Source of the DNA: Rhizobium sp. L43
GTDB lineage: Bacteria > Pseudomonadota > Alphaproteobacteria > Rhizobiales > Rhizobiaceae
Assembly (NCBI RefSeq): GCF_002531725.1
Contig: NZ_NWSQ01000039.1
Coordinates: 1-43,081 of the forward strand
DNA length: 43,081 nt
Reading direction: 5' to 3'
This document shows, in pieces, positions 37,084 through 43,081 of this stretch. Made by a program: the position numbers and the translations under genes. The stretch's first letter is position 1. Every line of letters begins with the position of its first letter. The notes below the pieces were generated by a model, which was not told the origin of the DNA, did no database searches, and saw nothing but the letters and a program-made list of their open reading frames with translations.

Positions 37084-37194
37084 GGGACTCTCCTGATCGA
37101 TTCGGCATCTGCACCTGTATATTAGGCCGGTTGTTACAGGATTGTGAAGTCCAATAAATTCAGAGGATAAAGGCAATTTGAAGAGTGTTGCCGA

Positions 37195-37872
37195 TCAGCC
37201 GGTCGGCACCATGTCGCGGCGCGTTTTCGCGGCGTAATAGGCCCAGAAAAGCCGTGCCGCCACGGAGCGCCACGGCGACCAGGCTTCCGAAAGCGCGGCA
37301 AGCGCCTTCGCCTGCGGCCGTGCCGCGAGACCGAATGCCGCACCGACGGCATTCTGCAGCGCCACATCGCCGGCCGGAAAGACATCGGCATGGCCGCCGC
37401 AGAACATCAGATAAACCTCCGCCGTCCACGGACCGACGCCCTTGAGCGCGGTGAGTTCACCAAGCGCTTCATCAGGCGGCTTCAGGCAGAGCCCGGAAAG
37501 ATCGAGGCGGCCGGAGGCAACGGCTTCAGCGATCCGCGACAGCGTCTCGGCCTTGGCGCGCGACAGGCCGAATTCCCGCCAGGCCTCGGAATGAAGCAGC
37601 GTGTAGCCTTCGGCGGTCAGCAGACCGTCCGCCGGCAGCATCCGCCGCCAGATCGCCTCGGCGCTGGCGCGCGATACCATCTGCGAGACGATGATATGGG
37701 CAAGGCCGGCAAAACCAGGCTCGCGCAGCCGCAACGGAAGCGGCCCGATATCCGCTGCGATCGGCGCAAGGCGCGGATCGAGGCCGAGCAGCGCTTCCAG
37801 CCCCCGCCTGACGTCGTCGTCGTTGCGGATGATCTGCACATTTCCTCCCAGTGGTTCGAAACTGAAATCCAT
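37195..37872 (-). CDS. DNA-3-methyladenine glycosylase II-like (AlkA family)
   Basis: A 225-residue HhH-GPD base-excision glycosylase. The helix-hairpin-helix LTALKGVGPWTAEVYLMF lies near residue 145, and the catalytic Asp is in VFPAGDVALQNAVG about 20 residues on. It removes alkylated purines from DNA. ATG 37872 gives MDFSFEPLGG; in-frame starts at 37893 (GTG) and 37887 (ATG) also exist. It is head to head with gluQ, the start codons being at most 15 bases apart, so both promoters must lie inside the opposite gene. Confidence 0.9.
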   Translation of the reverse strand: MDFSFEPLGGNVQIIRNDDDVRRGLEALLGLDPRLAPIAADIGPLPLRLREPGFAGLAHIIVSQMVSRASAEAIWRRMLPADGLLTAEGYTLLHSEAWREFGLSRAKAETLSRIAEAVASGRLDLSGLCLKPPDEALGELTALKGVGPWTAEVYLMFCGGHADVFPAGDVALQNAVGAAFGLAARPQAKALAALSEAWSPWRSVAARLFWAYYAAKTRRDMVPTG

Positions 37873-37885
37873 GGCAGAAGAAAGC

Positions 37886-38767
37886 ATGATCACGAGTGAG
37901 CGTCAAAAACCTGTATTTCGTTTTGCGCCGAGCCCGAACGGACAGTTGCATCTCGGCCATGCCCTCTCGGCCCTCCTGAACCGCGACATGGCGGAGGCCT
38001 GGCATGGCCGCCTGCTGCTGCGCATCGAGGACATCGACCAGGCGCGCTGCACGCCCGATTTCGAGGCCGGCATCCTCAGGGATCTCGACTGGCTGGGGAT
38101 TGGCTGGGAAAGTCCGGTGCGGCGCCAGTCGGAACATTTCGCCGAATATCAGGCGGCGCTGCATGCGCTGATCGAGCGCGGCCTGGTCTATCCGGCCTTC
38201 CTGACGCGCGGTGAGGTGAAGGCACGCGTCGCCGCCTATGAGGCGGCCGGTGAATCCTGGCCGCGCGATCCCGACGGCACGCCGCATTATCCCGCCAACG
38301 ATCGCGAGCGCCCGGAAGTCGAATGGCGGGACATGCTGGCCTCGGGCAGGAAACATGCCTGGCGGCTCGATATGCGCAAGGCGCTCGCGCTGACCGGCGA
38401 GCTGCTGTTCTGGACGGAAACCGGCGACGGCAGATCGGGCGAGATCGCCGCCGAGCCTGAAGCCTGGGGCGATGTCATCCTATCGCGCTCGGACGCCCCG
38501 TCGAGCTACCATCTGTCGGTGGTCGTCGACGATGCGCTGCAGGGTGTCAGCCATGTCGTGCGCGGCTTCGACCTCTTCCCGACGACATCGGTGCACCGGC
38601 TGCTGCAGGTGCTGCTCGACCTGCCGCAGCCCCTCTATCACCATCATCGCCTCGTCCTGGATGCGCAGGGCCGCAAGCTTTCGAAAAGCGAAGGCGACAG
38701 TGGGCTTGCCGAATTGCGTGCCCGCGGCCTGTCAGGGGCCGATATTCGCCGTCTTGTCGGGCTCTGA
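37886..38767 (+). CDS. gluQ: Glutamyl-Q tRNA(Asp) synthetase
   Basis: A 293-residue GluRS-like protein lacking the anticodon-binding domain. HLGH at residues 22-25 and KLSKS near residue 265 are the class I synthetase signatures. GluQ-RS attaches glutamate to queuosine at position 34 of tRNA(Asp). In E. coli YadB a CxC...Y...C zinc site follows the YYCTC segment; here that segment reads VYPAFLTRGEVKARV with no Cys, so this zinc site is absent. Start at ATG 37886 or 37871 (MAEESMITS); neither has a strong ribosome site. The 3' end overlaps the convergent YihY gene by 36 bp. Confidence 0.92.
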   Translation: MITSERQKPVFRFAPSPNGQLHLGHALSALLNRDMAEAWHGRLLLRIEDIDQARCTPDFEAGILRDLDWLGIGWESPVRRQSEHFAEYQAALHALIERGLVYPAFLTRGEVKARVAAYEAAGESWPRDPDGTPHYPANDRERPEVEWRDMLASGRKHAWRLDMRKALALTGELLFWTETGDGRSGEIAAEPEAWGDVILSRSDAPSSYHLSVVVDDALQGVSHVVRGFDLFPTTSVHRLLQVLLDLPQPLYHHHRLVLDAQGRKLSKSEGDSGLAELRARGLSGADIRRLVGL

Positions 38768-39655
38768 TCGCCGTTCGACACGCTCTCTGCCGACGATCGA
38801 AAGCGTATGCGAAAACATCCGGAAGACGCGGAATTTGATCAGCGCCGCATTGATCTCCGCCCCGATGATGAAGATGACGCCGACCATGTAGAGGAAAATC
38901 AGCACGATCATGACGGAGGCGAGACCGGCATAGGTGGCGGTATAATTGGCGAAGGTCGCCAGGTAATAGGCAAAGATCAGTGCCCCCGCGAGCCAGAGAA
39001 GCAGCGTCAGCAGCACACCCGGAATGACGTCGAAGACCCGCCGCTTGCCGGCCGGCAGCCAGAGATGCATGACCAGCAGTCCGACCGTCAGAACCACCAG
39101 CGTGCCATAGATGCGCCAGCTGAAGACGATGTCGAGCGTATCGGCAAACAGTGGGAACCATTTCCTGGAATAATCGAGCGCCAGCGGCAGGGCGACGAGC
39201 AGAATGCTGATCGCTGCAAAGATGATGACCGCGATTAGCACATAGCCGAGGCTGAAGAGACGGGTGAAATACCAGGGCCGCGTCTCCTGCACCCGGTAGG
39301 CGCGATTGAGCGAGATGCGCAACGCTTCGACCCCGTTCGAGGCGAAATAGGCGGCCGCCAGCACCGAGATCGTCAGCAGCCCGCCGCGCGGGATGGTCAG
39401 CACCTGCAGCACCTGGTCGGCCAGCGGCTTAGCGATCGCCTCCGGCCAGGTGTCGAAGATCAGATGGATGGCGGTCGAGGAAAACTGATCGGCGCCGAGA
39501 AAGCTTGCAAGTGCCGTGCCGAAGATCAGGAAGGGGAAAACCGCAAGCAGGCTCGACAGCGCCACGTGGCTCGCCATGGCAAAGCCGTCATCCTCGACCA
39601 TGTGACAGATCGCGTCGTAGATCACGTCATAGATCGTGCGCAGCACCTTGGGCAT
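38732..39655 (-). CDS. YihY/BrkB family inner membrane protein
   Basis: A 307-residue protein with six predicted membrane segments and a basic cytosolic C-terminus. The YihY/BrkB pattern is visible: DGFAMASHVALSSLLAVFPFLIF near residue 25, SNGVEALRISLNRAYRVQETRPW near residue 110 and FLYMVGVIFIIGAEINAAL near residue 262. The family was once annotated as ribonuclease BN by mistake; the true function is unknown, perhaps transport. The gene overlaps gluQ by 36 bp at its 3' end, and is divergent from the SDR gene, 76 bp away. Confidence 0.92.
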   Translation of the reverse strand: MPKVLRTIYDVIYDAICHMVEDDGFAMASHVALSSLLAVFPFLIFGTALASFLGADQFSSTAIHLIFDTWPEAIAKPLADQVLQVLTIPRGGLLTISVLAAAYFASNGVEALRISLNRAYRVQETRPWYFTRLFSLGYVLIAVIIFAAISILLVALPLALDYSRKWFPLFADTLDIVFSWRIYGTLVVLTVGLLVMHLWLPAGKRRVFDVIPGVLLTLLLWLAGALIFAYYLATFANYTATYAGLASVMIVLIFLYMVGVIFIIGAEINAALIKFRVFRMFSHTLSIVGRERVERRSEPDKTANIGP

Positions 39656-39731
39656 TCCGTCTCCGGCTTTCCAGATTGTATCCTATGGCCGAATATGGGA
39701 AACGAGTCCCATTTTGTACAGGAATCATTCC

Positions 39732-40565
39732 ATGGCGGGAGAGCGCACCATCGTCGTGACCGGATGTTCGTCCGGTATCGGCGCTCATTGCGCGCGGGCG
39801 CTGAAAGCCGATGGCTGGCGCGTCTTCGCAACGGTGCGCAAGCCGGACGATTTGGCGGGCTTGGAGGCAGACGGCATCGAAGCCTTCCTGATGGACTATG
39901 CCAGGCCCGAGACCATTTCCGACCTGGTCGGTGCGGTCCTCAAACGCAGCGGCGGCCGTATCGACGCGCTCTTCAACAACGGCGCCTACGGCCAGCCGGG
40001 CGCCGTCGAGGATCTTTCGACATCAGCGCTGCGCGCCCAGTTCGAGGCGAATTTCTTCGGCTGGCACGAACTGACGCGGCAGATCATTCCGGCGATGCGC
40101 AGACACGGAGAGGGACGGATCGTGCAGTGCTCGTCGATCCTCGGCATCGTGCCCTATCGCTATCGAGGCGCCTATACCGCTTCCAAATTTGCGCTCGAAG
40201 GCCTCAGCATCACTTTGCGCATGGAGCTGCAGGGCAGCGGCATCCATGTGAGCCTGATCGAACCGGGCCCGATCGCCACGCGTTTCACCGCCAACGCGCT
40301 CGCAAGGATCAAGGAGCATATCGACGTCCGGAATTCGCCGCACGCGTCCGACTATATCAGACAACTGGCAAGGCTTGACGGATCGGGGCCGGTCAACCGC
40401 CACAAGCTTGGCCCGGAAGCAGTCTATTCCGTATTGAAACACGCATTGAACTCGAAAAATCCGAGGCCACATTATCCTGTAACGACTCCGGCTAAACAGG
40501 GCATGTTCCTGAAGCGGCTGCTTCCGGCAGACCTCTTCTACCGCCTGATGCGCTGGACGGACTGA
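39732..40565 (+). CDS. Short-chain dehydrogenase/reductase
   Basis: A 277-residue classical SDR with the cofactor motif TGCSSGIG (about residues 10-17), NNGAYG in place of the usual NNAG, catalytic Ser in CSSILG (about 138) and YTASK (about 151-155). The C-terminus (FLKRLLPADLFYRLMRW) is hydrophobic and may touch the membrane. Substrate unknown; sterol- or lipid-like carbonyl substrates are common in this length class. ATG at 39732 has AGGAA 9 bases upstream. Gap to the HIG1-type gene is 14 bp, so they are probably co-transcribed. Confidence 0.92.
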   Translation: MAGERTIVVTGCSSGIGAHCARALKADGWRVFATVRKPDDLAGLEADGIEAFLMDYARPETISDLVGAVLKRSGGRIDALFNNGAYGQPGAVEDLSTSALRAQFEANFFGWHELTRQIIPAMRRHGEGRIVQCSSILGIVPYRYRGAYTASKFALEGLSITLRMELQGSGIHVSLIEPGPIATRFTANALARIKEHIDVRNSPHASDYIRQLARLDGSGPVNRHKLGPEAVYSVLKHALNSKNPRPHYPVTTPAKQGMFLKRLLPADLFYRLMRWTD

Positions 40566-40579
40566 GAAAGCTGAATGCC

Positions 40580-40783
40580 ATGTCCACCGTCACCTACATC
40601 CTTGCGATCATCGTCATGGGCGCCGTCGCCCTCGTCCTGATCCGCGGCCTCTTCAACATGATGAAGGGCGGCGACGCCAACCGTTCCAACAAGCTGATGC
40701 AGCTTCGTGTCCTGCTGCAGGCAATCGCCGTCGTCCTGATCATGATCACGCTCTGGATCACCGGCGGCGGCCGGCCGAGCTGA
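40580..40783 (+). CDS. HIG1-domain twin-transmembrane protein
   Basis: A 67-residue protein with two hydrophobic helices (about residues 5-27 and 44-62) joined by a basic loop NMMKGGDANRSNKLMQLRVLLQ. This is the hypoxia-induced gene 1 (HIG_1_N) pattern found in alphaproteobacteria and in mitochondrial Rcf1/HIGD proteins, which assist cytochrome oxidase and supercomplex assembly. A respiratory role here is inferred. It follows the SDR gene closely and precedes a mosaic repeat and a cobalamin adenosyltransferase gene. Confidence 0.9.
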   Translation: MSTVTYILAIIVMGAVALVLIRGLFNMMKGGDANRSNKLMQLRVLLQAIAVVLIMITLWITGGGRPS

Positions 40784-40835
40784 GGGCTAATCTAACGGTA
40801 GAGGGATAAATATGGGCACTATCGCCTCCTCGAAC

Positions 40836-40976
40836 TCCCTCATTCCTGTGCTTGTCACAGGAATCCAGCCACCGCGCGTCTGCGCGGTGAATAACCAAAT
40901 GCAACGTTCAAAAGAGTTTCCCGCGCCCAAGGACTTGGGCGCACTGGATTCCTGTGACGAGCACAGGAATGAGGGA
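40836..40976. repeat. Mosaic palindromic intergenic element (RIME-like)
   Basis: A 141-base element bounded by 33-base inverted arms (40836-40868 and 40944-40976) that match with one mismatch. Each arm itself contains the hairpin CCTGTG-N5-CACAGG. Between them lie ACCGCG-cgtctg-CGCGGT (40871-40888) and GCGCCCAA-ggac-TTGGGCGC (40923-40942). The architecture resembles Rhizobium-specific intergenic mosaic elements (RIME1, two large palindromes), though I cannot confirm the match to the consensus without a search. It lies between the HIG1-type and cobO genes. Confidence 0.75.
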
Positions 40977-41020
40977 AGGTGGGGTAGCGCAAACGCCCTC
41001 CCCTCGACAGGCGGTGCGGC

Positions 41021-41599
41021 ATGGTAAAACTCAACAAGATCTACACCAAAACCGGCGACGACGGCACGACCGGACTGGTTTCCGGCCCGCGCCGGCCAAA
41101 AGACGATTTGCGCGTCGAAGCCTACGGGACGATCGACGAGGCCAATTCCGCGATCGGTCTGGCGCGGCTGCACACATCAGCCCTGCCCGAACTCGACGTC
41201 ATGCTGATGTCGATCCAGAACGACCTCTTCGATCTCGGCGCCGATCTCGCCACGCCTGATACCGGTGAGACGCCGGCCTACGAACCGCTGCGGATCGTCG
41301 AGACCCAGGTCGACCGCGTCGAGCGCGATATCGATCAACTGAACGCCGGTCTCGAGCCGCTGAAATCCTTCATCCTGCCGGGCGGCAGCGCTGCTGCCGC
41401 ACATCTGCATCTTGCCCGCACGATTGCGCGGCGCGCCGAACGTTTGATGGTGGCGCTTGCCCGCACCGACGGCGAAATCGTCAGCGAGCCGGCAAGGAAA
41501 TACGTCAACCGGCTCTCGGATTTCCTCTTCGTCGCAGCGCGTCATGCAAATGACCGGGGCCAAGCGGATGTGCTTTGGGTTCCCGGAAAAAACAGATAG
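41021..41599 (+). CDS. Cob(I)yrinic acid a,c-diamide adenosyltransferase, PduO type
   Basis: A 192-residue ATP:cob(I)alamin adenosyltransferase. IYTKTGDDGTTGLVSGPRRPKDD near the N-terminus binds ATP, AYGTIDEANSAIGLAR follows at about residue 34, and RRAERLMVALAR ... YVNRLSDFLFVAAR near the C-terminus completes the five-helix bundle signature. It makes adenosylcobalamin, which rhizobia use in methylmalonyl-CoA mutase and ribonucleotide reductase. The family is PduO (human MMAB), not CobA. ATG at 41021; the preceding 45 bases end just past the mosaic repeat. The rhomboid gene follows by 33 bp. Confidence 0.95.
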   Translation: MVKLNKIYTKTGDDGTTGLVSGPRRPKDDLRVEAYGTIDEANSAIGLARLHTSALPELDVMLMSIQNDLFDLGADLATPDTGETPAYEPLRIVETQVDRVERDIDQLNAGLEPLKSFILPGGSAAAAHLHLARTIARRAERLMVALARTDGEIVSEPARKYVNRLSDFLFVAARHANDRGQADVLWVPGKNR

Positions 41600-41632
41600 G
41601 CTTACCGCGAGTACGATCGCCGGGGGGCCTTT

Positions 41633-42418
41633 ATGTTCATACCACTTCACGACGCCAATACGCTGAAACATATCAAGGTCCAGTGGGTGACGCTCTCGCT
41701 GATCGCACTGAATGTCGCAATCTGGCTCCTCACCAGCCTGGAGAGCGAGCAGGCGGCCCAGGCGACGACCGTCGGGCTCGGCTACATCCCGGCGATCGTC
41801 TTCGGCGACGCGGTGCTGGCGCAGGGGCTCGAAATCGTGCCGGAACCGCTGACTTACCTTACCTATGCCTTCGTCCACGCCGGCTTCTGGCATCTCGCCG
41901 GCAACATGATCTTCCTCTGGGTCTTCGGCGACAATGTCGAGGATGCGATGGGACATCTGCGCTTCCTGATGTTCTACCTCCTCTGCGCCGCCGCCGGCGC
42001 GCTCTGCCACGGCCTGCTGAGCATGACGTCGCAAGCGCCGCTGGTCGGCGCATCAGGGGCAGTCTCCGGCGTGGTTGCTGCCTATGTCATGCTGCATCCG
42101 CGCGTCAGGGTTTGGGTGCTGGTCTTCTTCCGTATACCGCTGCCTCTACCGGCCTTCGTGCCGCTGCTTTTATGGATCGGGCAACAGTTCTTCATGCTGG
42201 CAATCACACCCGACAGCGACGTTTCCTGGGGGGCGCATGTCGGCGGCATCCTGGCCGGGGCTTTTCTGATCCTGGTGCTGCGCCGACCCGGCGTGCCGCT
42301 CTTCGACCGGGAGATCGTCACGCCCCGTGCTGTGAGAAACGCCCCCGGCGCCGGTGAGGCCATTGCGGCCGGCACGGACGGGCGGACGACACAGCGCTTT
42401 CCCTGGGGTCGGCGCTGA
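41633..42418 (+). CDS. Rhomboid family intramembrane serine protease
   Basis: A 261-residue protein with about six membrane segments. The catalytic dyad is Ser141 in GASGAVSG and His202 in WGAHVGG; HAGFWHLAGN (His82, His87, Asn91) supplies the oxyanion helpers. Rhomboids cleave membrane proteins within or near the bilayer, and substrates in rhizobia are unknown. The C-terminal 45 residues are soluble and Arg/Ala-rich. ATG 41633 follows GGGGGG at about 9 bases. Transcribed with cobO, or close to it, and ends about 190 bp before etfB. Confidence 0.93.
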   Translation: MFIPLHDANTLKHIKVQWVTLSLIALNVAIWLLTSLESEQAAQATTVGLGYIPAIVFGDAVLAQGLEIVPEPLTYLTYAFVHAGFWHLAGNMIFLWVFGDNVEDAMGHLRFLMFYLLCAAAGALCHGLLSMTSQAPLVGASGAVSGVVAAYVMLHPRVRVWVLVFFRIPLPLPAFVPLLLWIGQQFFMLAITPDSDVSWGAHVGGILAGAFLILVLRRPGVPLFDREIVTPRAVRNAPGAGEAIAAGTDGRTTQRFPWGRR

Positions 42419-42428
42419 CGCGACGATA

Positions 42429-42449
42429 TTGACGTGAACGTAAACGTCA
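42429..42449 (+). promoter_or_regulatory. ACGT-repeat operator candidate upstream of etfB
   Basis: The segment TTGACGTGAACGTAAA (42429-42444) continues into CGTCA, giving three ACGT cores at a 6-base period and outer arms TGACGT/ACGTCA in inverted orientation. It fits the pattern TTnACGTnnACGTnAA that I recall for MerR-family LiuR-type regulators of branched-chain amino-acid breakdown. TTGACG could also be a -35, with TATATT (42450-42455) 15 bases on. The regulator is inferred, not shown. Confidence 0.5.
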
Positions 42450-42605
42450 TATATTGCCGAGGCAAATCGCCTGCGGCGTGATGGAAGCGTTGAATTTGGA
42501 GGAAAAACGCGTATCCATGTCGCCATTCGACCATCGGAGCAGCGCCAGAGCGCGCATTTTCTTACAAAAGTCTCTGAAGCCAGTTTTCCCTGAAGGAAGG
42601 ACCCC

Positions 42606-43081
42606 ATGAAGATTCTCGTGCCCGTCAAACGGGTTGTCGACTACAACGTGAAGATCCGGGTGAAGCCGGATGGCACGGGCGTCGAGCTTGCCAATGTGAA
42701 GATGTCGATGAACCCGTTCGACGAGATCTCGGTGGAAGAGGCGCTGCGGCTGAAGGAAGCCGGCAAGGCCGAGGAAGTGGTGGTGGTGTCGATCGGCCCG
42801 GCCAAGGCCGAGGAGACGCTGCGCACCGCGCTTGCCATGGGTGCGGACCGGGCGATCCTGGTCGAGACCGATGATGCGGTCGAGCCGCTCACTGTGGCCA
42901 AGATCCTGAAAGGTGTCGCCGATGCCGAGCAGCCCGGCCTTGTCATCGTCGGCAAGCAGGCGATCGACGACGACTCCAATCAGACCGGCCAGATGCTGGC
43001 CGCACTTCTGGGTTCGGCCCAGGCGACCTTCGCCTCGAAGATCGAGATCGGTGACGGCAAGGCTGAGGTGACCCGCGAGGT
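42606..43081 (+). CDS. etfB: Electron transfer flavoprotein subunit beta (5' part)
   Basis: The first 158 residues of EtfB, cut by the window edge. MKILVPVKRVVDYNVKIRVKPDG, then KMSMNPFDEISVEEALRLKEAG and the AMP/FAD-proximal stretch VIVGKQAIDDDSNQTGQM, identify the housekeeping EtfB (FixA relative). With EtfA it carries electrons from acyl-CoA dehydrogenases to the quinone pool. AAGGAAGG lies just upstream of ATG 42606. The gene should continue to the right, normally followed by etfA. Confidence 0.95.
   Translation, partial: MKILVPVKRVVDYNVKIRVKPDGTGVELANVKMSMNPFDEISVEEALRLKEAGKAEEVVVVSIGPAKAEETLRTALAMGADRAILVETDDAVEPLTVAKILKGVADAEQPGLVIVGKQAIDDDSNQTGQMLAALLGSAQATFASKIEIGDGKAEVTRE

Noticed and set aside
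40784..41020. A cobalamin riboswitch ahead of the adenosyltransferase gene
   Set aside because: I looked for a B12-box-like GCCACTG segment and saw none; the structure here is the mosaic repeat.
40812..41027. A 71-codon open frame across the mosaic repeat
   Set aside because: It is made of the palindromic element itself and has no protein-like features.

Overview
The window looks like ordinary core chromosome of a fast-growing Rhizobium of the R. etli / R. leguminosarum group. This rests on the GC-rich codon use, on protein sequences that read as typical rhizobial orthologues (LysC, PtsP, ClpB, ArgJ, SecA, DUF4167, UbiG), on gene order (lysC-ptsP-prfA-prmC-DUF4167-clpB; mutT-GNAT-argJ-ppiC facing secA) and on a rhizobial-type ribosomal RNA promoter and leader at the extreme left. 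No database search was possible, so the species is an inference. I see no prophage, insertion sequence, CRISPR array or defence or secretion island.

Layout, left to right. 1-446: leftward rrn promoter and an intergenic region. 447-2387: an M23 envelope peptidase, convergent with a long leftward block: clpB, a DUF4167 gene with an Asn/Gly-rich tail, prmC and prfA (4-bp overlap), ptsP (nitrogen PTS enzyme I) and lysC. ubiG (12267-13013) runs rightward from the lysC side. A tight leftward set follows: comF, grxC, a Nit-type amidase, DUF1178 and DUF3291. Opposite it is an NDUFAF5-like methyltransferase. Next come an orphan Flp pilin, a small membrane protein, and the leftward run ppiC, argJ, GNAT, mutT, facing secA (21416-24133), which has a clear promoter and terminator.

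24302-31842 carries a flippase-like membrane protein coupled to a GNAT-fold protein, an AMP-dependent acyl-CoA synthetase, an aldo/keto reductase, and a divergent TetR/MFS pair with two palindromic operator candidates. A tRNA-Leu(CAA) at 31967-32053 is followed by two small leftward genes. Then come a YbaL-type cation/proton antiporter ending in a cyclic-nucleotide-binding domain, a DedA-type protein, a DsbB-like protein, an HNH protein, an AlkA-type glycosylase head to head with gluQ, a YihY/BrkB membrane protein, an SDR, a HIG1-domain protein, a 141-bp mosaic palindromic repeat, a PduO-type cobalamin adenosyltransferase, a rhomboid protease and the 5' part of etfB.

How the genes work together: prfA/prmC form a translation termination factor and its methylase. 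secA/ppiC couple export with periplasmic folding. clpB, DsbB, the rhomboid and the M23 enzyme serve protein and envelope quality control. The grxC/Nit pair points to thiol and glutathione metabolism, and lysC, argJ and ptsP to amino-acid and nitrogen control. The points most worth a second look are regulatory or architectural: the paired TetR operators, an ACGT-repeat operator before etfB, the antiporter domain swap, a cysteine-free GluQ-RS, the head-to-head alkA/gluQ start and the mosaic repeat before cobO. I did not find a convincing previously undescribed multi-gene system.
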